NCBI GenBank assembly: GCA_014382015.1 | Contig: JACNKN010000035.1 | Coordinates: 77,826 to 141,825 of the forward strand | Direction: 5' to 3' | Origin: Fidelibacterota bacterium | GTDB lineage: Bacteria; Fidelibacterota; Marinisomatia; Marinisomatales; TCS55 | Length of the DNA stretch: 64,000 bases | Shown here: piece by piece, positions 46,922-57,689 of the stretch | Position numbering within the stretch: the stretch's first letter is position 1 | How the letters are laid out: each line of letters opens with the position of its first letter | Program-made: the position numbers and the translations under genes | Notes under the pieces: generated by a model | Seen by the model: the letters and a program-made list of their open reading frames with translations, nothing else | Told to the model about the DNA's origin: nothing | Databases searched by the model: none

Positions 46922-49738
46922 TTATTGAATGGAATTACCGTCCGCATCCAATAAGATAGGATCTCCAAAGCCCAAAGATTTCATACCATCCAATTGGGTA
47001 GCTGCATCCCCGACGACGAGGTAAATCATTTCGTTGGGACGAATCAATTTTCTCGCCAATGCATGATGATCTTCCACCGACATGCTTCTAACTATATCTT
47101 CCTGATCTTTGATATAGTCAAAAGGAAATCCATAGGTGGCAATATTACTAATCATTCCCCGAAGTGCACCCAGGGTTTCGAACCGTCTTGCATTGGATTT
47201 GAGCAGGACATTCTTGGTAAAATCCAAATCGTCTGATGCAATAGGATTACGATAGGCCGTCAACAACTCCTTAAAGATATTGACTGATTCTTCAGTTGTA
47301 TTGGATCGAACACCGGAGGAAGCAGTGAATTTCCCAGGGAAAATTGATCCGCTAAATCCTGTACGTGCACCATAGGTATATCCTTTTTCTTCCCGGAGAA
47401 CCATATTGACGTCACCGCTAAAGTTACCCCCTAATTTCATATTCATGACTGTTGCGGGGTAGTAGTCAGGATCTGTCCGGGCCAAGCCAAGGTACCCAAT
47501 ACGGATTTCAGATTGTTTTGCACCGGGGACATCCACGAAATATACCTTCGCTTTTTTGTCCGGTTCGGGCAATTCGTATTCAGGAAAGGACACATCCTTA
47601 AGGTCCCACTTTTCTACAATACCTTTAAACGCCTTAACGGCACCGCTGCGGGTCACATCTCCCACAATGCTGATGGTGGCCAAATCAGCAGAGAAGTTGC
47701 TATTATAGAAGTCTTTTAAATCATCCAGAGCAATCGTTTCTACGGATGCAACTGTGCCGACGGATGTATTCGCCAGGATATGATTCCCGTAAATGAGTTT
47801 ATTATATACATTGGATGCAATGGAAGAGGGAACAGCCGCACGGCGCTTAATGGATTCAGCTGTTTCTCTTTTAATGCGGTCAAATTCTGTTTCATCCCAG
47901 CGAGGTTCAAATAGAATTTCTTCAACCAAAGCCAGGGTGGCGTCAAAATTTCGTTTGAGGGTAGTGACTTCAACGCTGATGGATTGCTTTCCCGTAAACA
48001 TTCGAATAGAGGAGCCCAATGCATCAATGGCTTCTTCCAGTTCAATGGGCGTTTTTTTGGCCGTGCCTTCCATCATCATATCTGTGATGAGATTTGCCAC
48101 GCCTATTTTATTTGGATTGTCTAATAACATCCCGCCTTTAATTTGGATTCCGAAATTGATTAAGGGTAATTCATCAAGTTTGGCACCGTAAAGAGCAATC
48201 CCTTTATTATAATTATGTTTCCAAATTTTGGGTAGGTTTAAACGGGGCTGGGGCCCATCTACCGGTGGAATCGATCGGTCAAATGTGGAAGGAATCATCT
48301 CAACATCCATTTCCCCAATTCCTGCTTCTTTAACGACATTTTCAACAATCTGTTCTTCCTGAACTGGAAAGAGTACAGATCCGTCAGCCACAAGATCCAC
48401 TTTCCCTTTGGGGACAAAGCTCGTCATGACATAATTCTGACCCTTGATATATTTTTCATAAACTCGATTTATGTCACTCATATTCACATCCAAGACTTTT
48501 TGCAACTCCGTGGCGATGGCATCTGGTGAGCCAAAATATTCGTTATAGTAGGCCAGTTGAAATCCTTTGCCAAGTACAGAAGAAATCCCCTGGTAGAAGC
48601 CCGTTTCATATTTCGCTTTCAAGCGATCTAAGTCTTCTGAGGTAAACCCATCGGTTTCAAATCGTTTAAATGCTTCATGAACGGCTGATTCAACATCTGT
48701 TAGATCGGTGGTTGGGAAGGCGGTCACAATCACATTGAATGTACCGGCAATTTCCTGGGTGCCGCTGTAAGAAAACAAACTGGGTGCCAGTTTCTTTTCT
48801 TCTACAATCACTTTATAAAGGGGGGCTTTTTTTCCGTCACTAAGTAATTGACTTAATAGCTCCAGGACAGACGCATCGAAATGGTTTTGATCCACGGTTG
48901 GGAATGCCATGGTTAATCGGGGAGAACGGGCGAAATTATCTTCGTGATATACTTTTTTTGATTCAGAAAGTTTAACTGGCATGGTGGCGGGATTACCATT
49001 GTCCGGACCCGGTTTGATTTCCCCAAAATATTTTTGAACCAGTTTCTTCACTTCAGATTTTTTGATGTCTCCAGCAATGACCATTGTGGCATTGTTGGGG
49101 CCATACCATTTTTCATAGAATTCCCTTACATCCTTCAGGGTTGCATTCTGCAAGTCTTCTAATTCACCGATTGTTGTCCAGTTATAGGGGTGACCTTTTG
49201 GATACATATTTTTAATCATCACATAATTGGCATGACCATAAGGGCGGTTATCCACCCGTTGGCGTTTTTCATTTTGAACCACTTCTTGTTGATTCTCAAA
49301 AGCCGGTTGTGTGATGGTAGACAGAAGCCAACCCATACGATCAGATTCCATCCATAAAACAGTTTCTAAGGCATTTTTGGGGACCACTTCATAATAGACG
49401 GTACCATCCTTATTGGTTCCCCCATTGAGTGTGCCACCAACGTTTTGAATTTTTTTGAAAAATTGATCTTGCCCTACATGCTGAGATTCCTGGAAAAGCA
49501 TGTGTTCAAACAAATGAGCAAATCCTGTCCGTCCTGGAATTTCCCGGTTGGACCCCACATGATATTGAATAGCGACACCGACAATTGGATCTGATTTATC
49601 TTCGTGAAGGATGATGGTTAAGCCATTGTTCAACGTATATTTTTCATAATCGATTGTGAATGGTGTATCAGATTTATGAGTGCAGCCTGTCATAAAAATA
49701 AATGTAAGTATGCTAGTGATAAGTGTTTTTTTAAACAT
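46922..49738 (-). CDS. M16 zinc peptidase, double-domain lipoprotein
   Basis: 938 residues. The N-terminus MFKKTLITSILTFIFMTGC is a lipoprotein signal with Cys19 as lipidated residue. The first M16 half has the inverted zinc motif HLFEH (75-79) with the downstream Glu in QNEKRQRVDNRPYG; the second half (from about residue 500) is the inactive partner fold (GGMLLDNPNKIGVANLI, RIGYLGLARTDPDYYP, YTYGARTGF). Such pitrilysin/PqqL-like proteins degrade peptides in the periplasm. AAGGAG precedes the ATG. Ends in its own terminator at 46865. Confidence 0.93.
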   Translation of the reverse strand: MFKKTLITSILTFIFMTGCTHKSDTPFTIDYEKYTLNNGLTIILHEDKSDPIVGVAIQYHVGSNREIPGRTGFAHLFEHMLFQESQHVGQDQFFKKIQNVGGTLNGGTNKDGTVYYEVVPKNALETVLWMESDRMGWLLSTITQPAFENQQEVVQNEKRQRVDNRPYGHANYVMIKNMYPKGHPYNWTTIGELEDLQNATLKDVREFYEKWYGPNNATMVIAGDIKKSEVKKLVQKYFGEIKPGPDNGNPATMPVKLSESKKVYHEDNFARSPRLTMAFPTVDQNHFDASVLELLSQLLSDGKKAPLYKVIVEEKKLAPSLFSYSGTQEIAGTFNVIVTAFPTTDLTDVESAVHEAFKRFETDGFTSEDLDRLKAKYETGFYQGISSVLGKGFQLAYYNEYFGSPDAIATELQKVLDVNMSDINRVYEKYIKGQNYVMTSFVPKGKVDLVADGSVLFPVQEEQIVENVVKEAGIGEMDVEMIPSTFDRSIPPVDGPQPRLNLPKIWKHNYNKGIALYGAKLDELPLINFGIQIKGGMLLDNPNKIGVANLITDMMMEGTAKKTPIELEEAIDALGSSIRMFTGKQSISVEVTTLKRNFDATLALVEEILFEPRWDETEFDRIKRETAESIKRRAAVPSSIASNVYNKLIYGNHILANTSVGTVASVETIALDDLKDFYNSNFSADLATISIVGDVTRSGAVKAFKGIVEKWDLKDVSFPEYELPEPDKKAKVYFVDVPGAKQSEIRIGYLGLARTDPDYYPATVMNMKLGGNFSGDVNMVLREEKGYTYGARTGFSGSIFPGKFTASSGVRSNTTEESVNIFKELLTAYRNPIASDDLDFTKNVLLKSNARRFETLGALRGMISNIATYGFPFDYIKDQEDIVRSMSVEDHHALARKLIRPNEMIYLVVGDAATQLDGMKSLGFGDPILLDADGNSIQ

Positions 49739-49958
49739 GGAAATCTCCTTTTACCAAATTGAATTACAATGTTGCAACAAACAGGGTTTCTGGTTGTTCC
49801 CTATATAGACGAAAATTACGTTAAATGGTTGTCCTAAATTATGAAAAATTGATTTACAATTAACTATTCAGATAAATTATGAGTCTAAAAGAGATGAGTT
49901 CCGTAATTTCCTGCCGACTAAATCAAATATCTGTATCTTACAAAACCGTAGAATTATT

Positions 49959-50951
49959 ATGAGCCAATCCAAGGTAAAAGCAATCATCGTTCCCTGCAAA
50001 AAAATTCAAAAAGTGTTGGGATATTTTACAGAGGAGAATGGTTATCAACTTGATCGAATATATCCTGCAGATGATCCATCTATTATTGATATTTCAAAGG
50101 GAGAAAAACATATTCGACTCAAACGGTCAGAAAAGGGACCATTCCCGAATCTCGAATTAATTTTGAATGGTCATTTCGACGGATTATATATAGAAACAAT
50201 AGATCTGAATCCACCTGTTGATGTACCGGAAGCGAATTCATCGTTTGAAATAACGAAAATGACGGATGAATCTCCATGGATTGTAGGCCGTGTGGGTATG
50301 GAATATCGCAATTTAATGGATCACCAAAATGAACGATTTGGTGCTTCCCATATTCGAATAACTGAAGGTGGAGAATTGTCGGATTATGTCCACTATCATC
50401 AACTGCGGTTTCAAATGATATATTGTTATAAGGGATGGGTCAAACTGGTGTATGAAGACCAGGGAGCGCCCTTTATTATGAAGGCGGGTGATTGTGTACT
50501 GCAAGCCCCGGAAATTCGCCATCGGGTTTTAGAGTGTGAAAAAGGATTAGAAGTGATTGAAGTAAATAGTCCGGCGAGGCACATGACTGCCAGGGATCAC
50601 GAACTAAAACTACCGACCGAATCATCTGACCCTGACCGGTTGTTCGGCGGGCAAAGGTATATTCATTATCGTGGGAATTACAACCATGATGATTTTGGGT
50701 TTTTTGACGCCACAAATGGAGTGATGGCTGTAGGGACACTTTATCCAAAAGAGGGCATACACATGAAAAATGAGTATCCGTTTTTATTTCATTTTATTCT
50801 GACGGGAAAGTGTGAATTGGAATTTGAAGGCATTCAACCACTTTCTACAGGAGATTGTTATGTGATTCCTAAAAATGGAGAATTCAGTTTGTCCCATTGT
50901 TCAGAGGATTTGAAGATATTAGAAGTGAGGGAGGAGGTCGATCATTTATGA
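49959..50951 (+). CDS. Bicupin protein of unknown function
   Basis: 330 residues with two cupin barrels. The first (about 125-205) has HIRITEGGELSDYVHYHQLR (HxH metal motif), FQMIYCYKGWVKLV and AGDCVLQAPEIRHRVLECEK; the second (about 235-325) has GTLYPKEGIHMKNEYPFLFH and STGDCYVIPKNGEFSL, with few metal ligands. The first 110 residues are less conserved. Cupins include dioxygenases, isomerases and sugar-binding proteins; I cannot choose. Transcribed away from the M16 gene across a 220-bp divergent gap where I found no convincing promoter; 49 nt before the CotH-like gene. Confidence 0.7.
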   Translation: MSQSKVKAIIVPCKKIQKVLGYFTEENGYQLDRIYPADDPSIIDISKGEKHIRLKRSEKGPFPNLELILNGHFDGLYIETIDLNPPVDVPEANSSFEITKMTDESPWIVGRVGMEYRNLMDHQNERFGASHIRITEGGELSDYVHYHQLRFQMIYCYKGWVKLVYEDQGAPFIMKAGDCVLQAPEIRHRVLECEKGLEVIEVNSPARHMTARDHELKLPTESSDPDRLFGGQRYIHYRGNYNHDDFGFFDATNGVMAVGTLYPKEGIHMKNEYPFLFHFILTGKCELEFEGIQPLSTGDCYVIPKNGEFSLSHCSEDLKILEVREEVDHL

Positions 50952-51000
50952 CCCCTCTTTTAATTCTCCCCGGGAGATAACCTTGAATATCGTTTAAAAA

Positions 51001-52389
51001 ATGCGAATATCTAAAATGATAAAAAAAGTAATACAAGCCTACATTATGATTGTGCTTTTCTTCGGATGCGAAGATAAAAAGCAAGAGGAAATTGAGGATC
51101 CAAACTTTGATACGCCGGACTGGACAACTGCAACTCACGGTAAAAGTGCGGATCCAAATTACGATGTCGTATTTCCATCGAACAAAGTCAATCGAATGGA
51201 TATTGTTATTTCAGAAAAAAACTGGCAGAAGATGCTGGATGATATGACAGATAAATATGGTCCTTTTGGTTCAGGAAATATGGGGCCTGATGGTAAATTT
51301 GTCGATGAAAACCCGATTTGGGTTCCCTGTGATTTTTACTTTGAGGATAAGCAATGGTATAAAGTTGGCGTCAGGTTTAAAGGTAATTCCACCATTAAAT
51401 TTGCCTGGTCACGCGGAAAATGGAAGATTCCTTTGAAACTTGATTTTGATGAATTTGAGGATGAATATCCCCAAATCGATAATCAACGTTTTTATGGTTT
51501 CAAAAAAATATCCATGTCGTCAAACGCTATGGACAATTCTCTCCTGAGAGAAAAGGTTGCTGCCGATATTTTTCGAGAAGTGGGAATCCCCGCAGCCCAT
51601 ACAGCATTTTATGTAATATATCTTGACCATGGGGATGGTGCACAATTCTGGGGGCTTTACACAGCTGTTGAGGTGGTGGATGATACGGTAATTGAAACGC
51701 AATTTATCAATGATAAGGGTAATTTGTATAAACCAGAAGGGCGAGGTGCAACGTTTGATAAAGACTCTTTTAATCAAGAATCATTCGAAAAGAAAACCAA
51801 TGAAGATGATTCAGATTGGAAAGATATAATTTCAATGTTTGAGGCGCTCCATAGTGATAATCGTCTGACGAACCCAGAAAGTTGGCGGGGTGAACTTGAA
51901 AACACATTCAGGGCGGATATATTTCTCAAATGGCTGGCCACAAATACTGCGATTCAAAACTGGGATTCTTATGGTAAAATGTCTCAAAATTATTATTTAT
52001 ATAATGATCCTGCTACAGGGTTGCTCACCTGGATTACCTGGGATCATAACGAAGCACTGGATAGGGGAAAGGCCGGGGGAGCCTTGTCTATCAGTTTAAA
52101 AGAAGTGAGAGAGGATTGGCCTTTAATTCGATTTCTAATGGATGATGAGGTATATCAAAAAGAATACAAAACCAATTTGCAAATAGTGCTCAATGGTCCT
52201 TTTTCTATTGAAAAAATGGTAGATACATATCGCACTTTTCATGGCATGATTCGGCCATTTGTGGAAGGAACAAACGACGCAAATATTGATCCGGAAATTT
52301 CACCGCAACAATTGGATGAAGGGTTAAATTACTTAATAAACCATGTCCAGAATCGTCATAATGTGGTGAATGAATACTTAAGTAAGTAG
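51001..52389 (+). CDS. CotH-like kinase-domain lipoprotein
   Basis: 462 residues. The leader (IQAYIMIVLFFGCED) suggests a lipoprotein with Cys23; ATG at 51016 is a possible alternative start. The body matches the CotH family of atypical protein kinases: NRMDIVISEKNWQKML, a VRFKGNSTIKFAW segment, KKISMSSNAMDNSLLREKVA, GLYTAVEVVDDT, and the WDHNEALDRG motif near the end of the core. CotH proteins phosphorylate spore coat or secreted proteins; in non-sporulating bacteria they may act on surface proteins or cellulosome-like parts. Its stop codon overlaps the last three bases of tRNA-Met (opposite strand). Confidence 0.8.
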   Translation: MRISKMIKKVIQAYIMIVLFFGCEDKKQEEIEDPNFDTPDWTTATHGKSADPNYDVVFPSNKVNRMDIVISEKNWQKMLDDMTDKYGPFGSGNMGPDGKFVDENPIWVPCDFYFEDKQWYKVGVRFKGNSTIKFAWSRGKWKIPLKLDFDEFEDEYPQIDNQRFYGFKKISMSSNAMDNSLLREKVAADIFREVGIPAAHTAFYVIYLDHGDGAQFWGLYTAVEVVDDTVIETQFINDKGNLYKPEGRGATFDKDSFNQESFEKKTNEDDSDWKDIISMFEALHSDNRLTNPESWRGELENTFRADIFLKWLATNTAIQNWDSYGKMSQNYYLYNDPATGLLTWITWDHNEALDRGKAGGALSISLKEVREDWPLIRFLMDDEVYQKEYKTNLQIVLNGPFSIEKMVDTYRTFHGMIRPFVEGTNDANIDPEISPQQLDEGLNYLINHVQNRHNVVNEYLSK

Positions 52390-52460
52390 CGGCGCAGGGA
52401 CTCGAACCCCGGACACCCGGATTATGATTCCGGTGCTCTAACCAGCTGAGCTACGCCGCC
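52387..52460 (-). tRNA. tRNA-Met (anticodon CAT)
   Basis: On the - strand: acceptor stem GGCGGCG/CGCCGCT (G1-U72 pair), D arm GCTCAGCTGGTTAGAGC, anticodon stem CCGGA/TCCGG around ATCATAA, T loop TTCGAGT, discriminator A. It lacks the GGG/CCC anticodon-stem pairs of initiators, so it is elongator Met; tRNA-Ile2 (lysidine-modified CAT) cannot be excluded. Confidence 0.9.
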
Positions 52461-52605
52461 ATAATATCTTTAAAAAAGCCGCCGAAGTTACAGGAATAAA
52501 ATATTTTTCTTCAAACAATTTGTATGCGGTTTCCCATATTCAATTTTAAATTCTGCCGCAAAATTTATGAATATTAACCTAATGATATACAATCAATATA
52601 TTTAA

Positions 52606-53952
<1,347 letters not shown>

Positions 53953-53955
53953 TTA

Positions 53956-56943
53956 TTAAATCCCGGTTGATTCTGCCTCATCCATTAATTCTTCCATAGG
54001 ATTCAATGGTTTTATAATTACCCCTTCTCCTGTCTGTCCATCAATTGTGACGGTAACGGGTTCATCTAAGTGAACCCATTTTGTGTATTTAGTGACGGAT
54101 TTGACATGCTGCTCTCGGAGCCATGCCATATCTAATACATCCTTCTTTCTCTTATGATCAACGGTGAAATAGCCAATTCTCATACTGGTGACATTCTGGA
54201 AAAAATGACTACCAAAAGATGGATCTACAGGAAAATCCTTCATGCCGACTTCAATAATAACTTTCGCTTGAGAAATTTGATCCCAATTCACCGGTATGCC
54301 CAACCAAGGATCTGCGGACCCCCAGCGTCCCGGACCGATTAAAATAAATTTTTCCCCTTTGGGCATAATTTTATTGATGTGTTCGATGTCTTGTGCAATG
54401 GTTTCTGTGTGGGCTGAATCAAACGTATCTGGATCAACGATTATAATATTTTGAAGGTTTTGAATGACACCATTTCCTAAGGCTACTGAACTGGAACAAA
54501 TTATATCTTTTTTCTGAATTGTATCAAATTCCTGAACTCGATCGAGTCCTCCGATTACCATTGGTTTTATCTGCAGTAGGCAGAAATCATTTTTTCTATG
54601 ACTGTCTTTGTAAAGATTTATGGCATATTCAATCTCAACCGGGCATCCAAGGGCATTCTCGCCCAGTGACAATATGTCTGTCAGGAGATCTGTGATGGGT
54701 GCTGTGTGCCATTTGAGAATGGATGGAAACGTGATCACACGGGTGCCGGGAAGCCGGAGGGAATCCCTCACAATATTATCTTCCTCTGAAACAACGCTTC
54801 CGGCCCATTTTAATTCTCCATCTTTTTCTGCCACATCCAAGCTGTATGCGGTTGTGTTTTCATCTTCTCCATGTTTCAGGAGATCCGTTCCTTTTTTAAT
54901 GTCCAATGCATAAAATTGGTTTTGAGAATTGGCTATAGTGGATTTCACAGAATAATATTGCGGAATAATACGGGGATATTTGGGTGAAAATCGAAGAGAT
55001 TTTTCTCCTGCAGCAATAGATCTTCCCAATCCCAATGCAAGGTATGCAACCCCTTCTTCCCGCTGCATATAGGAAATGGGGTAATAATTAAAACTTTGAG
55101 CCGATCCGCTGGCTGTAGGGTAAAATCTGTTTTCATGCTGTTTGCCGATTAATTCCATAATCACTACCGCCATTTTTTCTTCTTCATGACGATGGACAGA
55201 ATTTTCAATTAAAGATTTTGGCTCCTTAAAATAGGTAGAAGCATAGACCAGTTTAATTGCCTCAATCAGTTGATCGAGTCGGTGCTTTTTGGTTTTCTCG
55301 GAATTCGGGAGCATATAAGTTGAATACATTCCAGCAAGAGGCTGATACTGGGAATCTTCTAACAGGCTTGAGGAACGAACTGCAATTGGATATTTGACAT
55401 TGGACAAATAACGAGAGAGGGTTGATTTCAATTCCTTGGACAGGGATGCTTTAAGGAATGCCTTTGTAATTGCTTTATCAGACTTCTTTTTAGAAAATGC
55501 AACTTTCCATAATTTATTATCATCCATAAAGGCGTCAAATTCATCGGTTCCAATCACAGCGACCTTTGGTATTCGAATATGAATATGTGGATAGGTTATA
55601 TTGATTTCATTATCAGACAGCATTTGGTTCATAAATGCAAGCCCCCTTGCTTTTCCGCCTAAGGAGCCACTAGCCAGGCGTACAAAATTGAGTGTTTCGT
55701 ACTTTGCCGCGGCAGAATATTGAACAATTCGACCATCAAGATGGGCTTGAATCCTAATGTCAATCCGTTCAATTATATATTTACGTAATTCATCTAACGT
55801 ATTAAAATCACTTATTTTAACCGGACGAATATCTGAGGCAAGTGAAAATTCTCCTCGGACAGCTAACCAATTTGAAAAATGGTTTTTTGATGCATGAAAT
55901 GCCAATGATTTTTCATGAATCCTCAACAAAGATTTTCGCAATTCAGGTAAATCATTGGCACGGGCAATTTCATTTCCCCGGGAATTCCTGAATATAAAAT
56001 CACCGAATCCGAAATTATTAACGACAAAATCATCCAAATCCTGAAGAAGTGTTTCAGACTCTTTACCGATAAAAGTACAATTTACTTTGATAGCATCTTT
56101 ATAATGATCTGGGTTCGTGGATTGAAGCAACACGGGCATATTTGCATCTTTTTGACGAACATATTCTACCAGTTTCACACCCGCATGGTTATCCAATTTA
56201 TTTTTTTTGGGGAATCGAACATCAGAAATAATTCCGAGAATATTCTGCCGGTATTTATCATAATAGCGGATTGCATCTTCATAATTAGAAACAAGTATAA
56301 TTTTTGGCCGTGCACGGAATAGCAATAAACGATCCGTATCCGACAAGCTTTTATTAATCAAATCACGGGCATGTTTCAAAGCGATTCGATAAATAAGCGG
56401 CATAAGGGTTGAGTAATATCTCGGATTATCTTCCACCACAAGGATACATCGAATGCCTGCAATTTTATAATCCCGGTTCATATTTCTTTTATCTTCATAA
56501 TATTTTATGATTGCGGGAAATACATTCGCATTACCGGACCAGATGAAAACTTTATCAATGGATTTTTCTATACCAATTTCTGGAAGTTGTTTTACTTCTG
56601 ATGGATCAAAAGCCAAGAGGATGACCGGTTTTTTGGGAAAAAGTTCTTTAACCTTTTCGCCAAAAGTAACAGGATCCATATCCGCGATACGCATCATCAC
56701 AATGACCATATCATATTTTCGGTGGGAGAGCATATCCAATGCCTCGCTGGCACTTTTCGCATGCCAGACCCTGGGAGCATAACTTAGATTCATGCCCAGG
56801 TATTCATACAGGATTTGCTGGGTAAGGCGGCCTTCTTCTTCAAGAATAAATGCATCATATGGACTGGCGACCAATAGTATCTCATGGACGCGATGAAGCA
56901 TCAAGTCTTGAAAATTTAGGGTTGATTTAGATTTTGAAGCCAT
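53956..56943 (-). CDS. Receiver-domain / PEP synthase N-terminal (ATP-grasp) hybrid protein
   Basis: 995 residues. Residues 18-135 look like a degenerate receiver fold (Met where the phospho-Asp should be). Residues 165-305 form a second receiver with an acidic pair Glu171/Asp172 (ILVVEDN) and probable phospho-acceptor Asp241 (IISDVRF). From about 420 the protein matches the pyruvate/PEP-synthase N-terminal ATP-grasp domain: LASGSLGGKARGL, YPIAVRSSSLLEDSQYQPLA (518-537), GMYSTY, and later LLQIKPMV. The swivelling phospho-His domain (GGxTSH) and PEP domain are absent, so it is not a working PEP synthase. Likely a signalling or phosphotransfer protein. Convergent with gdhA. Confidence 0.8.
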   Translation of the reverse strand: MASKSKSTLNFQDLMLHRVHEILLVASPYDAFILEEEGRLTQQILYEYLGMNLSYAPRVWHAKSASEALDMLSHRKYDMVIVMMRIADMDPVTFGEKVKELFPKKPVILLAFDPSEVKQLPEIGIEKSIDKVFIWSGNANVFPAIIKYYEDKRNMNRDYKIAGIRCILVVEDNPRYYSTLMPLIYRIALKHARDLINKSLSDTDRLLLFRARPKIILVSNYEDAIRYYDKYRQNILGIISDVRFPKKNKLDNHAGVKLVEYVRQKDANMPVLLQSTNPDHYKDAIKVNCTFIGKESETLLQDLDDFVVNNFGFGDFIFRNSRGNEIARANDLPELRKSLLRIHEKSLAFHASKNHFSNWLAVRGEFSLASDIRPVKISDFNTLDELRKYIIERIDIRIQAHLDGRIVQYSAAAKYETLNFVRLASGSLGGKARGLAFMNQMLSDNEINITYPHIHIRIPKVAVIGTDEFDAFMDDNKLWKVAFSKKKSDKAITKAFLKASLSKELKSTLSRYLSNVKYPIAVRSSSLLEDSQYQPLAGMYSTYMLPNSEKTKKHRLDQLIEAIKLVYASTYFKEPKSLIENSVHRHEEEKMAVVIMELIGKQHENRFYPTASGSAQSFNYYPISYMQREEGVAYLALGLGRSIAAGEKSLRFSPKYPRIIPQYYSVKSTIANSQNQFYALDIKKGTDLLKHGEDENTTAYSLDVAEKDGELKWAGSVVSEEDNIVRDSLRLPGTRVITFPSILKWHTAPITDLLTDILSLGENALGCPVEIEYAINLYKDSHRKNDFCLLQIKPMVIGGLDRVQEFDTIQKKDIICSSSVALGNGVIQNLQNIIIVDPDTFDSAHTETIAQDIEHINKIMPKGEKFILIGPGRWGSADPWLGIPVNWDQISQAKVIIEVGMKDFPVDPSFGSHFFQNVTSMRIGYFTVDHKRKKDVLDMAWLREQHVKSVTKYTKWVHLDEPVTVTIDGQTGEGVIIKPLNPMEELMDEAESTGI

Positions 56944-57011
56944 CGTGTGCTTAGTTGAAAATTACTCCACTCTATCATCGATATAAATAGAATTTTATGT
57001 AGATTCAACCA

Positions 57012-57680
57012 ATGAATTATTTGCAATCCACTGGAAATATCATGATGAAATTGGTTTTTCCCAATGCCTGTTTGTCATGCCGTGAAGATTTAGACCTTGG
57101 AATTCTGTGCAATTCGTGTCAAAATAAACTGGAGAAAACGTCACTCCAAAATCGAATTGAAGAAATACATTTCCCAGAATTTATTGATGAGGCATATGTA
57201 TGCTGGTGGTACAATGATGCCTTGCAAGACGTTATTCATAAAATGAAATATTCTGACCGAGCTCGAATCGGATCAGAATTGGGAAGATTAGCAGGGGAAA
57301 TCATGGGTCATACCATTGGTCATTTAGATTATTTGACGGCGGTTCCCCTCCATCACGTCAAAAAAAGAGATCGTGGGTATAATCAGGCATTATGGATTGG
57401 GAAGGGATTCGCAAAGACTGTGAAAATTCCCATGGATCCGTCCATCTTGAAACGAAAAACCCATACAGTTTCACAAACAACACTTGATCGAGAAGAACGA
57501 CTTCAAAATATGGAAAATGCTTTTGTAAGTTCCCGCCCCTTGAAAGGATTGAAAATCGGAATTATTGATGATGTCTTAACTACGGGAGCAACCATGTCTG
57601 CCTGTGCAAAAGCACTCAAAGATAAGGGCGCTGCTCAGGTGACAGCCATTACCTTAGGGACTCCAATCATAAACTTATAG
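57012..57680 (+). CDS. comF: ComF-family phosphoribosyltransferase-like protein
   Basis: 222 residues. An N-terminal zinc finger (CLSCREDLDLGILCNSCQNK, two CxxC pairs) is followed by a phosphoribosyltransferase fold: YLTAVPLHHVKKRDRGYNQA and the PRPP loop IGIIDDVLTTGATMSACAKA. ComF proteins assist uptake of single-stranded DNA in competence. It lies 9 nt before pgk and so is probably in the same transcript; other competence genes are not seen here. Confidence 0.9.
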   Translation: MNYLQSTGNIMMKLVFPNACLSCREDLDLGILCNSCQNKLEKTSLQNRIEEIHFPEFIDEAYVCWWYNDALQDVIHKMKYSDRARIGSELGRLAGEIMGHTIGHLDYLTAVPLHHVKKRDRGYNQALWIGKGFAKTVKIPMDPSILKRKTHTVSQTTLDREERLQNMENAFVSSRPLKGLKIGIIDDVLTTGATMSACAKALKDKGAAQVTAITLGTPIINL

Positions 57681-57689
57681 AAAACCCTC

